In this document: positions 1 to 8,121 of the stretch, piece by piece
Layout of the letters: the number at the start of each line of letters is the position of its first letter
How positions within the stretch are numbered: the first letter of the stretch is position 1
The notes under the pieces: model-generated
Databases searched by the model: none
Told to the model about the DNA's origin: nothing
What the model saw: only the letters and a program-made list of their open reading frames with translations
Made by a program: the position numbers and the translations under genes
Assembly: GCF_001897285.1 (NCBI RefSeq)
Contig: NZ_MKSM01000098.1
Span: 1-61,658, forward strand
Direction of reading: 5' to 3'
Length of the DNA stretch: 61,658 bases
From: Nitrobacter sp. 62-23
GTDB taxonomy: Bacteria > Pseudomonadota > Alphaproteobacteria > Rhizobiales > Xanthobacteraceae

Positions 1-1159
1 GGCGATCGAACTGACGCGGATCACCTTTCCCTATCTGCTGCTGATCACGCTGGTGACGCTGTACGGCGGCATGCTGAACGTCATGCATCGCTTTGCGAGC
101 GCGGCGGCGGCCCCGATCTTCCTCAACCTGTCGATGATCATGACGCTGGCGCTCGCCGCCTTTTTCCCGAGCGCCGGCCATGCGGCGGCGTGGGGCGTGC
201 TGATCTCCGGCTTCCTTCAGGTTTTTCTGCTGGCCGGCGATCTCGGCCAGCATGGCGGATTGCCGCGGTTCTCGCCGCTCGAACTGAGCGACGACATCAG
301 ATCGTTTTTTCGCGCGCTTGGGCCCGCGACCGTGGGCTCGATGGGCACGCAACTGGCGATGTTCGCCGACACCATCATCGCGACCTTTCTCCCGACCGGG
401 GCGCTGTCGGCGCTGTATTACGCCGATCGGCTCAACCAACTGCCGATTGGAGTGATCGGCATCGCCATCGGCACCGTGCTGCTGCCGGAAATGTCGCGGC
501 GGATCACGGGCGGCGATCATGAGGGTGCGACGGCGTCGCAGCGCCGGGCGTTCGAGTTCACGCTGTTGTTTTCGATGCCGTTCGTCGCGGCGTTCCTCAC
601 CGTGCCGGATGTCATCATGCGAGCGATGTTTGCGCGCGGCGCGTTTTCCGCAGCCGATGCCGCTGCCGCGGGAGCGACGCTGTCCGCCTACGCCGTCGGC
701 CTCATCCCTTTCGTGCTGATCCGCAGCGCGGTCGCCACGTTCTACGCGCGCAAGAACACCGCGACGCCCGTGAAAGCCTCGCTCACCGGGATCGGGGTTA
801 ATCTCGCGCTCAAGGTCGCCTTGATGGGCTCGCTGGCGCAGGTCGGTCTCGCATTGGCCACCGCCGTCGGCGCCTGGGTCAATCTTCTGCTCGTGATCGG
901 ATTTGCGGTGCGGGCAGGATACTTCGAGATTGACCGTTCGTTGCGAGTCTCGCTCGGAAAATTCCTTGTTGCGGGCCTGGTGCTCGCGGCGGCGTTGGGG
1001 CTGACCGCGCACGTCGCCTATGCGCAGTTTGCGCAGTGGAGCACGATGCGCGACGAAGCGGCTCTTGGATTACTGATCGTCGTCGGCGCGCTCGTCTATG
1101 CGGGCGTGATCCTGCTGCTGTTCGGCCCGCGCTGGCTGAGGTCGCTGGTGCGGGGCTAG
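1..1159 (+). CDS. murJ: Lipid II flippase MurJ (MviN), C-terminal part
   Basis: The frame is open from the first bases of the window (codons from base 2) to TAG at 1157-1159, so about 386 C-terminal residues are present and the 5' end lies outside. The product is an almost continuous series of hydrophobic helices. It carries MurJ-like features: an FPYLL segment followed by LYGGMLN, later ALYYADRLNQLPIGV, and FYARKNTATPVK. MurJ belongs to the MOP exporter superfamily and flips the peptidoglycan precursor lipid II across the inner membrane. The last helix ends just before the stop, so the C-terminus looks complete. The next gene starts 50 bp downstream on the same strand but is functionally unrelated. 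Confidence 0.93.
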   Translation, partial: AIELTRITFPYLLLITLVTLYGGMLNVMHRFASAAAAPIFLNLSMIMTLALAAFFPSAGHAAAWGVLISGFLQVFLLAGDLGQHGGLPRFSPLELSDDIRSFFRALGPATVGSMGTQLAMFADTIIATFLPTGALSALYYADRLNQLPIGVIGIAIGTVLLPEMSRRITGGDHEGATASQRRAFEFTLLFSMPFVAAFLTVPDVIMRAMFARGAFSAADAAAAGATLSAYAVGLIPFVLIRSAVATFYARKNTATPVKASLTGIGVNLALKVALMGSLAQVGLALATAVGAWVNLLLVIGFAVRAGYFEIDRSLRVSLGKFLVAGLVLAAALGLTAHVAYAQFAQWSTMRDEAALGLLIVVGALVYAGVILLLFGPRWLRSLVRG

Positions 1160-1209
1160 CCTCGTGGGGCTGCCCTGCAGTATAACGACCCTGCAACGGC
1201 GGAGATCAT

Positions 1210-3507
1210 ATGGCTCCCGTGAAATTCGGCATCGGCCAGAGCGTCCGGCGCAAGGAAGACGACGCGCTTATTCGCGGCAAAGGCCGCTATACCGACGACC
1301 ATGCGCCGCCCGGTGCGTTGCATGCGTTGATGCTGCGCTCGCCGCACGCCCATGCGACCTACAGGATCGATGCGTCGCGCGCCCGTGGCCTGCCGGGCGT
1401 TGCCCTGATCCTCACCGCGGCCGACGTCGCAGACCTCGGCGGCTTGCCCTGCCAGTTCAACCTTCCGGACCAGCCCTTCACCGCGCCGCCATATCCGATC
1501 CTTCCCCGCGACGAGGTGCGGCACGTCGGCGACGCCGTTGCTTTCGTGGTGGCCGACACCGTCGAGCACGCGCGCGATGCGCTCGAGGCGATCGAGGTGG
1601 AGTGGAGGCCGCTCGCCTCGGTGGTGGGTGTCGCCAATGCCGTGAAGAAGGAAGCGCCTCAGGTCTGGCCCGATCACGCGGGCAATCTTCTGTTCGACGT
1701 TTCGATCGGTGACAAGAATGCGACTGACGCCGCATTCGCCGGTGCGCATGCGGTGGCGGAAATCTCGATCGTCAATCCGCGCGTCGTCACCAACTACATG
1801 GAGACGCGCGCCGCCGTCTGCGAATACGACGCGAGGCGCGATCGCCTGGCGCTGACGGTCGGCAGTCAGGGCAGCCATCGGCTGCGCGAGATTCTTTGCC
1901 GCTCCGTGCTGAAGATTCCGACCGAAAAGATGCGCGTGATCTGCCCCGATGTCGGCGGCGGATTCGGCACCAAGCTGTTTCCCTATCGCGAATACGCCCT
2001 GATCGCGGTGGCCTCGAAAAAACTTCGCAAGGCGATCAAATGGACGGCCGAGAGATCGGATCATTTCGTTGGTGACTCGCAAGGTCGCGACAATGTCACG
2101 ACCGCGCGCATGGCGCTTGCGCAAGACGGCAGGTTCCTCGGCATGGATGTCGACCTGATGGGCGACATGGGAGCCTATCTCTCCACCTTCGGTCCCTACA
2201 TTCCCTATGGCGGAGCGGGGATGCTGCCGGGCCTTTACGATATCCAGGCGTTTCATTGCCGCGTCCGCGCCGTGTTCACCAACACCGTGCCGGTGGATGC
2301 CTATCGCGGCGCGGGCCGTCCCGAAGCGGCCTATGTGGTGGAGCGTCTTGTCGATGCCGCGGCGCGCAAGCTCGGCATGACGCCGGACGCCATCCGACGC
2401 AGGAATTTCATTTCGCCGAAAGCGATGCCGTACAAGACGGCGACCGGCAAGGTCTATGACTCCGGCGATTTCGCAGCGCATATGAAACGCGCCATGGAGA
2501 TCGCAAACTGGAAGGAATTTCCGAAGCGGGCGAAGGCTGCGAAAAAGCGGGGTCTGGTTCGCGGCATCGGGCTTGCAACCTATGTCGAGGTTTGCGGCAC
2601 GATGGGGCGGGAGCGGGCCGACGTGCGGCTCGACGCAGCCGGTGACGTTACCGTGCTGATTGGCACGCAGTCGAGCGGGCAGGGCCATGCCACCGCCTAT
2701 GCGCAGATCATCGCCGATCAGTTTGGACTGCCGCCGGAACGAATTCATATGATCCAGGGCGACACCGACGTGGTCGTCTCCGGTCTCGGCACCGGCGGAT
2801 CGAGTTCGATTCCCTCCGGCGGCGTCAGCGTCGAGCGGGCAACCCGCAAGCTCGGCTCCCAGCTCTGCGAGATCGCGTCCGAGGCGCTCGAAACCAGCTC
2901 GGCCGATCTCGAAATCAGCGACGGCTCGGTTCGTATCGCGGGCACCGACCGTTCCATTTCCTTCGCCGATCTCGCAAAGCACGCTGCCGATCCCTCGAAG
3001 CTGACAGCCAACGAGAGTTTCAGCAGCGCCGACGGCACCTATCCGAACGGCACCCACGTCGTGGAAGTCGAGATCGACCCGGCGACCGGAAAGATCGGGT
3101 TGATCAACTATGTCGTCGTCGACGATTTCGGCATGACGTTGAATCCGCTTCTGCTGGCGGGACAGATCCATGGCGGCGCCATGCAGGGCATCGGCCAGGC
3201 TCTGATGGAGCAGGCGGTCTACGATGCCGCGGACGGGCAGCTCATCACCGGTACGTTCATGGATTATGCGCTGCCACGCGCGGCCGACGGCGCCTCGATC
3301 ACGTTTGAGACCCGCAACGTTCCCTGCACCACCAATCCTCTCGGGGTGAAGGGAGCGGGCGAAGCCGGCGCCATCGGCTCCTGCCCGGCGGTGGTCAATG
3401 CCATCATCGACGGCCTGTCGCGCGAATATGGAATCGACCACATCGACATGCCGGCCACGCCGGAGCGGGTCTGGACGGCTATCCACACGCGCCAGCGCCA
3501 GATTTAG
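1210..3507 (+). CDS. Form II CoxL-like molybdopterin-binding hydroxylase large subunit
   Basis: A 765-residue xanthine oxidase-family large subunit. The N-terminus (GQSVRRKEDDALIRGKGRY) and the a/b hammerhead region are typical of the CO dehydrogenase large-subunit group. The active-site loop at residues 364-370 reads AYRGAGR, the form II signature; true form I CO dehydrogenase has AYRCSFR. A GAGE motif near the C-terminus places the catalytic glutamate at E718. These enzymes bind Mo-cytosine dinucleotide and hydroxylate aldehydes, purines or aromatic substrates; the substrate here cannot be read from sequence. A GGAG ribosome-binding site lies just before the ATG. No FAD (CoxM) or 2Fe-2S (CoxS) subunit gene is adjacent, so partners must be encoded elsewhere or the protein acts differently. 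Confidence 0.9.
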   Translation: MAPVKFGIGQSVRRKEDDALIRGKGRYTDDHAPPGALHALMLRSPHAHATYRIDASRARGLPGVALILTAADVADLGGLPCQFNLPDQPFTAPPYPILPRDEVRHVGDAVAFVVADTVEHARDALEAIEVEWRPLASVVGVANAVKKEAPQVWPDHAGNLLFDVSIGDKNATDAAFAGAHAVAEISIVNPRVVTNYMETRAAVCEYDARRDRLALTVGSQGSHRLREILCRSVLKIPTEKMRVICPDVGGGFGTKLFPYREYALIAVASKKLRKAIKWTAERSDHFVGDSQGRDNVTTARMALAQDGRFLGMDVDLMGDMGAYLSTFGPYIPYGGAGMLPGLYDIQAFHCRVRAVFTNTVPVDAYRGAGRPEAAYVVERLVDAAARKLGMTPDAIRRRNFISPKAMPYKTATGKVYDSGDFAAHMKRAMEIANWKEFPKRAKAAKKRGLVRGIGLATYVEVCGTMGRERADVRLDAAGDVTVLIGTQSSGQGHATAYAQIIADQFGLPPERIHMIQGDTDVVVSGLGTGGSSSIPSGGVSVERATRKLGSQLCEIASEALETSSADLEISDGSVRIAGTDRSISFADLAKHAADPSKLTANESFSSADGTYPNGTHVVEVEIDPATGKIGLINYVVVDDFGMTLNPLLLAGQIHGGAMQGIGQALMEQAVYDAADGQLITGTFMDYALPRAADGASITFETRNVPCTTNPLGVKGAGEAGAIGSCPAVVNAIIDGLSREYGIDHIDMPATPERVWTAIHTRQRQI

Positions 3508-3592
3508 CAACACGACGACGTCCCTGCTTGCGTGGGGACGACCGACATCTGGACGATTTCGACCAGTAGGTCCGTTAAAAAGCGTAGAGCGG

Positions 3593-4018
3593 CTACTTCG
3601 TGACCTGCCCGCGGATTTCGCCGCCCGGATGGGCCGCTGTATGGACGTTGACGTAATATTTGCCGGCCAAAAGGTCGGCGGCTTGCGCGTCGGTCAGCGT
3701 GGCGCTGCCTTCGGCGGGGCTGGACGTCGCATTCGGGATTGTAACCGCAATGCCCGCGTTGTGGCCGACGGCTGCCGGACCATGAAAATGGGCGGCCGTC
3801 GCCGGGCCGGTCAGACCCGAATAGGTCAGCTTCCAGGTCAGTTTTTTGGTCGCGGGATCGTAATTTGCCTCGACCGTCCCCGTGCCCTTGCTGGTATTGG
3901 CCGGTACTTCGGATGCGCCGTTCAGGGTTGCTTTCAGCGTTTCAGCAGACGCCTGGCTCGCCAACCCGACGGCGGCAGCGAAAGCGAGTGTGATGAGAGA
4001 AATCTTGGCGGCTTTCAT
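3593..4018 (-). CDS. Secreted CHRD domain protein
   Basis: 141 residues. A Sec signal peptide with a Lys-rich start and hydrophobic core ends at about ASQASA, residues 20-26. The mature part is a single CHRD domain: it begins LKATLNGASEVPANTSKGTG, has AHFHGPA in the middle and ends VHTAAHPGGEIRGQV. CHRD domains are beta-rich and extracellular, named from chordin and common in bacterial secreted proteins; the ligand is unknown. A gttTCTCCTgat sequence on the complement gives a good ribosome-binding site before ATG at 4018. The gene stands alone between the CoxL-like gene (convergent) and a palindromic repeat pair. Confidence 0.85.
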   Translation of the reverse strand: MKAAKISLITLAFAAAVGLASQASAETLKATLNGASEVPANTSKGTGTVEANYDPATKKLTWKLTYSGLTGPATAAHFHGPAAVGHNAGIAVTIPNATSSPAEGSATLTDAQAADLLAGKYYVNVHTAAHPGGEIRGQVTK

Positions 4019-4095
4019 CGGTTTCTCCTGATCATGTTCGGGCAGGCGCGAGCTTTAACCGCGCGTACCACGGTTTGTTCCAGATGCAGGAGCGG

Positions 4096-4173
4096 CTAGT
4101 GTGATGGTTCAGAAGTTTGCTTCATTGCCCAATCGGGTCCGTCAAGCGAACTTCCGAACCTAAACCACACTAG
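4096..4173. repeat. Palindromic MITE-like element, copy 1
   Basis: The ends are inverted (CTAGTGTG at 4096, CACACTAG ending at 4173). An inner inverted pair is imperfect (TTCAGAAGTTTGCTT against AAGCGAACTTCCGAA). It lies 13 bp from a second element of the same design. Confidence 0.7.
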
Positions 4174-4186
4174 AATCATAAAGTTA

Positions 4187-4262
4187 CTAGTGTCCCTTTG
4201 ATTCCGAAGTTCGCATCAAAGAGTGCTGCAAGGGTATGCGAACTTCGCAATCGGGACACTAG
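4187..4262. repeat. Palindromic MITE-like element, copy 2
   Basis: Terminal inverted repeat CTAGTGTCCC/GGGACACTAG (10 of 10 bases) and an inner inverted repeat GAAGTTCGCAT/ATGCGAACTTC (11 of 11). The total is 76 bp. The TAG stop of the minus-strand Lrp-type gene (4259-4261) is formed by the end of this element, so the insertion may have set that gene's 3' end. The hairpin could also end transcription. Confidence 0.75.
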
Positions 4263-4504
4263 CTGGTTCCGAACGCCTTGAAAGTGATGATGGTGTGGGT
4301 GTCCTGAATGCCCGGAATGACCTGCACCTTCTCATTCACGAAGTGCCCGATATCGGTGTCGTTATCGACGTAGAATTTCGCCAGCAGATCGTAGTCGCCG
4401 GCGGTGGAATAGATCTCCGAGGCGATCTCGGCCTCCGCGAGAGCGTTGGCGACGGCATAGGATTGGCCGAGCTTGCACTTGAACTGGACGAAGAAAGGAA
4501 CCAT
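4259..4504 (-). CDS. Stand-alone Lrp/AsnC ligand-binding (RAM) domain protein
   Basis: 81 residues from ATG at 4504. The frame is open further upstream (to 4582), but MVPFFVQFKC matches the usual start of small RAM proteins. The whole protein is one alpha-beta Lrp/AsnC C-terminal domain: FVQFKCKLGQSY, then EIYSTAGDYDLLAKFYV, then the IPGIQDTHTIITF motif that forms the amino acid effector pocket. There is no helix-turn-helix, so it cannot bind DNA alone. It may form homo-oligomers or mix with full-length Lrp proteins. The stop codon lies inside the palindromic element 4187-4262. The gene is divergent from thiD with 184 bp between starts. Confidence 0.85.
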   Translation of the reverse strand: MVPFFVQFKCKLGQSYAVANALAEAEIASEIYSTAGDYDLLAKFYVDNDTDIGHFVNEKVQVIPGIQDTHTIITFKAFGTS

Positions 4505-4688
4505 CGCGTATCTCCGGAAGACGTCAACTTGCAATATAACGCTTTCGGGCCGCGTGAATACCGAGCCAGCCGAAAAATCCAACCGACCGTCGACTGAGAA
4601 GAGACATCCGGCGTCCGGCGCGCGCCTATGCCTGCCGTGAATGAATAACTATGCTGTGCAATCCGACGACCCTGGCGCGAGAATACGA

Positions 4689-5495
4689 ATGACAGTTCCG
4701 ATTGCCTTGACCATCGCCGGATCCGACTCCAGCGGGGGGGCGGGAATCCAGGCCGACCTCAAGACATTCGCGGCGTTCGGAATCTATGGCGCGTCCGTTA
4801 TCACGGCTCTGACGGCGCAGAACACGCGAGGGGTGTCGGGGATTCATCATGTGCCGGCGGATTTCGTGACCGCGCAGATCGATGCGGTGTTCGGCGATCT
4901 CGACGTCGGAGCCGTCAAGATTGGCATGGTCGCGGATACCGCCGTGATCGGCGCCATCGCCGGCGGCCTCTCGCGCTGGTCGCCCGCGCATGTGGTGCTC
5001 GATCCGGTGATGGTCGCGACGTCGGGGGCGTGCCTGCTGGAGCGCGATGCGGTGGAGGCGTTACGGAGCAAACTTGTTCCGCGTGCGCAATTGATAACGC
5101 CGAACCTGCCGGAAGCCGCGGTGCTGCTTGACGAAGCCGTCGCCGAAAGCGAGAGCGACATCTCGCGGCAGGGGCATCGCCTGCTGGCGCTCGGCTGTGC
5201 GGCGGTCCTGATCAAGGGCGGGCACGGCCGTGGCGCGGAGAGCATCGACTATCTCGTCACCCACGACGGGATGCTGGCTCTTGCTGCTCCGCGCATCGCG
5301 ACGAAAAACACCCATGGCACGGGCTGTTCGCTGTCGTCGGCCATCGCAGCCGGCCTTGCGAAAGGCGACGACACTGAACCCGCCGTGCGCGTCGCGAAGA
5401 CTTACATCACCGAAGCGATCGCGGCGGCGGACCGGCTCGGCGTCGGTCACGGTCATGGACCGATCCACCATCTCCACAGGCTGGATCACGACTGA
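4689..5495 (+). CDS. thiD: Bifunctional hydroxymethylpyrimidine/phosphomethylpyrimidine kinase
   Basis: 268 residues from ATG at 4689 ([19 protein letters not shown]). An in-frame ATG at 4641 would add 16 residues but lacks family support. ThiD phosphorylates HMP and HMP-P with ATP to give HMP-PP for thiamine synthesis. It has the N-terminal substrate motif [17 protein letters not shown], a central [10 protein letters not shown] segment, [16 protein letters not shown], and the C-terminal ATP/anion-hole motif [15 protein letters not shown] of the ribokinase-like fold. The length is normal. No other thi gene is nearby and no thi-box riboswitch was seen upstream, so control by TPP is not apparent here. 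Confidence 0.95.
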   Translation: MTVPIALTIAGSDSSGGAGIQADLKTFAAFGIYGASVITALTAQNTRGVSGIHHVPADFVTAQIDAVFGDLDVGAVKIGMVADTAVIGAIAGGLSRWSPAHVVLDPVMVATSGACLLERDAVEALRSKLVPRAQLITPNLPEAAVLLDEAVAESESDISRQGHRLLALGCAAVLIKGGHGRGAESIDYLVTHDGMLALAAPRIATKNTHGTGCSLSSAIAAGLAKGDDTEPAVRVAKTYITEAIAAADRLGVGHGHGPIHHLHRLDHD

Positions 5496-5511
5496 CGGAC
5501 GTCGCTATCCG

Positions 5512-6702
5512 TCAGGAAAAGAATGCGATCTTCTCGGCCTGGGTCATGCGCCGGATCGGCGCCAGCGGATCGGACCGGGTCGTGGCGCGCGGGACAATGC
5601 CGCTCTCCAGCAGCGACGCGCCGAGCGAGGGCGACGCGTCAATCTCGGGAATGGCTTCGGACGCCGGGACAGGACTTGCGTCAGAGCCGCCCGCGGCGGG
5701 CTCGGGAGCTTGCTGCGTTTCGGCAATCGCCGGATCGCCGATGGCGGCATCCACGGTTTCCGGTTCGTCGAAATCGGGCGCGCCCATTTCAAGAGCGATC
5801 ATGTCGAGCACGGCATCGTCATGCGCCGTGTCCTGCTCGCTCACGCTAGCGGCCGACAATTGTTCGCTATGGATTTCCGCTCTTGCTGCATCGACCCCCG
5901 CTTCGGATGCGGAAGCCGCGGTTTCCGGTTCAACACCGGAGTCCGTCACCGTTTCACAGAAATGGGGAGGAACTCCAGATTCTTGATTCGATACGTTTTC
6001 TTCACGTGAACCGGATTCCACGTCGCCCGAATACGCTGCTATGCCGGCATCGGCTGTCGCTTGCTGCGGCAGCGCGACGTCCTCAGGCGGGGCGGGACCT
6101 TCGTCAACGGTTGCCGCAGGCGAGGACACAGTTTCCGCGCGGGGAGGTGAGGGCGTCTCACCAGGTGGGTCCGACAATTCGTGGAGCGCCGACTCGATCA
6201 ACCCGAACACAACTTGCAGCGCCGCGGAATCGTCTCTGGCGGCGAGTTGTTCGTAAACGGCGTTGATCACGCCGGCCTGCGAATCGAGGATGTCGCAAAT
6301 CCGGCTGTCGCCGCCGATCTCGCGCCACCGCCACGAGATTTCGCGGATGATGCGAACGCCCTTCTCGATCGGGACCAGCGTATCGTCCATGATCCGCTTG
6401 TCGAATGACGCGGCTGCGGTGGCTTTCGCTTCGGCGACGCTAGCCTTGATCGCGGCGAGCGCCTTGGGCAGCGCGTCGCTGGTTGATGCCTGCTGCTGGG
6501 CGGCGACGGTCTGCTCGATGCGTGCAACGGCATCGAGCACCATGGCGGTATCCGCGTTGCGGTTACGCCTGGCGTATTCGGTCAGAAACCATCGGCCCCG
6601 CGACGTTTCCATGAAGGCTTCACGAATGGCGTCGAAGTCCGCAGCGCTGGGCGGTGCAGCGCTTGCGGACATCGGCGACAGGGCAAAAGCTTCATCGGCC
6701 AT
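5512..6702 (-). CDS. Conserved hypothetical protein, helical N-domain and acidic tail
   Basis: About 396 residues from ATG at 6702 (MADEAFAL); an in-frame ATG at 6750 would add 16. I do not recognise a named family. Roughly residues 25-190 are helical and well ordered, with FDAIREAFMETSRGRWFLTE at the start and VRIIREISWRWREIGGDSRI later. The next ~180 residues are acidic, rich in Ala/Glu/Pro/Ser, and probably disordered. The extreme C-terminus is a compact basic-hydrophobic peptide (PIRRMTQAEKIAFFS) that looks like a docking tail. There is no signal peptide or membrane helix, so it is probably cytoplasmic. It converges with thiD across a 16-bp gap. Confidence 0.75.
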   Translation of the reverse strand: MADEAFALSPMSASAAPPSAADFDAIREAFMETSRGRWFLTEYARRNRNADTAMVLDAVARIEQTVAAQQQASTSDALPKALAAIKASVAEAKATAAASFDKRIMDDTLVPIEKGVRIIREISWRWREIGGDSRICDILDSQAGVINAVYEQLAARDDSAALQVVFGLIESALHELSDPPGETPSPPRAETVSSPAATVDEGPAPPEDVALPQQATADAGIAAYSGDVESGSREENVSNQESGVPPHFCETVTDSGVEPETAASASEAGVDAARAEIHSEQLSAASVSEQDTAHDDAVLDMIALEMGAPDFDEPETVDAAIGDPAIAETQQAPEPAAGGSDASPVPASEAIPEIDASPSLGASLLESGIVPRATTRSDPLAPIRRMTQAEKIAFFS

Positions 6703-6897
6703 GGCAAACTCGTCGCGCAAATCATTGTGCGCAACTGTAACGATCACCATGATCCGCCGCGAATCGCAATTGAATTGACGCCGTCCGAATCAGAAATCCC
6801 CATCCCGTCGCATCCGGAACGGCAAGTGATTCGCTGTGTGGAGGCTTTATGAGCCGGCGGGCGCGCAACCTTCTGGACGCTTGTGCCGGCCGGCGGA

Positions 6898-7899
6898 TCA
6901 GCCCCAGAGCGCGGCGTCGGGCGGATAGATGGTGCTGCCCTCGTAGCGGAGACCGCCGCTGCGATCCCTGGCCAGCAACAGCGGACCGTCAAGATCGACG
7001 AAACGGGCCTGCTGAGCGAGCAGCATGGCGGGCGCCATCGACAGTGAGGTCGCGACCATGCAGCCGACCATGATCTCGAAACCCAGCGCTTGCGCCGCAT
7101 CAGCCATGGCGAGGGCCTCGGTCAGACCACCGGTCTTGTCGAGCTTGATGTTGATGGCGTCGTAGCGTTCGCGAAGACCGTCGAGCGAGGCGCGGTCATG
7201 GACGCTTTCATCGGCGCAGATGCTGATGACCCTGCGCATTTGCGCCAGCGCCGCGTCTTTGCCTGCGGGAAGCGGTTGCTCGACAAGCGTGACGCCTGCA
7301 GCTTCGCAGGCCGCCAGGTTCCGCTCCAGGTTCTCAAGCGTCCATGCCTCGTTGGCGTCGACGATCAGCTCCGATTCCGGCGCATGTTTGCGCACGGCTG
7401 CGATGCGTTCGGGATCGCCGTAGCCGCCGAGCTTGATCTTGAGGAGCGGGCGGCGGGCGGCCTTTGCGGTTGCGGCCGCCATGGCCTCAGGCGAGCCGAG
7501 CGAGATCGTGTAGGCGGTGGAGCGAGGGGTAGGGGCCGGGCGATCCAGCAGCGTCCAGATCCGCTGGTCGCGGCATTTGGCTTCAAGGTCGCACAGTGCG
7601 CAGTCCAGCGCATTGCGGGCCGCGCCTGCCGGCATGAGGGAGGCCAGGGATTGGCGATCCAGACCCGCGGCGACAGGCTCCTGCATTGCGAGAAGGCTGG
7701 CAACAACGCCTTCCGGAGTTTCACCATAGCGGGCGTATGGAACGCATTCTCCGCGTCCGGTGTGTCCGTTCCGGCTGATCTCGGCGACGACCACGATGGC
7801 TTCGGTCTTTGCCCCGCGGCTGATCGTGAAACGGCCCGCGATCGGCCAGCGCTCGATGCCGCATCGCAATGTGGTTGCGTCGTTCTGCGTCGTTTTCAA
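6898..7899 (-). CDS. L-Ala-D/L-Glu (dipeptide) epimerase, enolase superfamily
   Basis: A muconate-lactonizing/enolase-superfamily enzyme related to YcjG/YkfB, which epimerises L-Ala-D-Glu from murein recycling. Visible signatures are SRGAKTEA near the N-terminus, the KIK base (LLKIKLGG), metal ligands in VDANEAW, VEQPLP and CADES, the second base lysine in NIKLDKTGG, and the C-terminal VGCMVATSLS. The start is uncertain. The frame is open to ATG at 8055, but that extension is coded by a degenerate 14-18 bp repeat and does not resemble the family. TTG codons at 7899 or 7869 fit better. The product is cytoplasmic and stands alone. Confidence 0.85.
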   Translation of the reverse strand: MKTTQNDATTLRCGIERWPIAGRFTISRGAKTEAIVVVAEISRNGHTGRGECVPYARYGETPEGVVASLLAMQEPVAAGLDRQSLASLMPAGAARNALDCALCDLEAKCRDQRIWTLLDRPAPTPRSTAYTISLGSPEAMAAATAKAARRPLLKIKLGGYGDPERIAAVRKHAPESELIVDANEAWTLENLERNLAACEAAGVTLVEQPLPAGKDAALAQMRRVISICADESVHDRASLDGLRERYDAINIKLDKTGGLTEALAMADAAQALGFEIMVGCMVATSLSMAPAMLLAQQARFVDLDGPLLLARDRSGGLRYEGSTIYPPDAALWG

Positions 7900-7903
7900 A
7901 TTG

Positions 7904-7999
7904 GGCAAGTCCGAAATGGGGATTGGCAAGTTCGAAATGAGCAAATCTGAATGAGGCGAGCGCGAAACCAGGCAAGCGCGAAACCAGGCAAGTCCGAAT
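7904..7999. repeat. Degenerate 14-18 bp tandem repeat
   Basis: Six imperfect units related to GGCAAGTCCGAAAT start near 7904, 7925, 7939, 7953, 7971 and 7987. They sit just upstream of the likely start of the epimerase gene and would be translated only if the far-upstream ATG were used. Confidence 0.65.
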
Positions 8000-8047
8000 G
8001 CATCGCGGCCGGCTGTGATAGAGAGAGATATCGCACCACGAGTCGCT

Positions 8048-8073
8048 GACGTCATGTTAAAAGGACGTCATGT
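8048..8073. promoter_or_regulatory. Direct repeat GACGTCATGT, possible operator upstream of mla operon
   Basis: Two exact copies of GACGTCATGT (8048-8057 and 8064-8073), spaced 16 bp centre to centre. Each contains the palindrome GACGTC and is followed by an A-run. It lies 49 bp before the mlaE start and next to the minus-strand epimerase leader. It could be an operator; no regulator is identified. Confidence 0.35.
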
Positions 8074-8121
8074 CAAAAACTTTATTTTGATAGTGGCAGA
8101 GATTCGGGCCGGGAGCTGGTT

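Noticed and set aside
1156-3513. 785-codon minus-strand frame opposite the CoxL-like gene
   Set aside because: It is the mirror of a well-conserved gene; composition is Arg/His/Gly-rich with no family motif.
4505-4688. TPP riboswitch upstream of thiD
   Set aside because: The conserved thi-box elements were not found in the leader.
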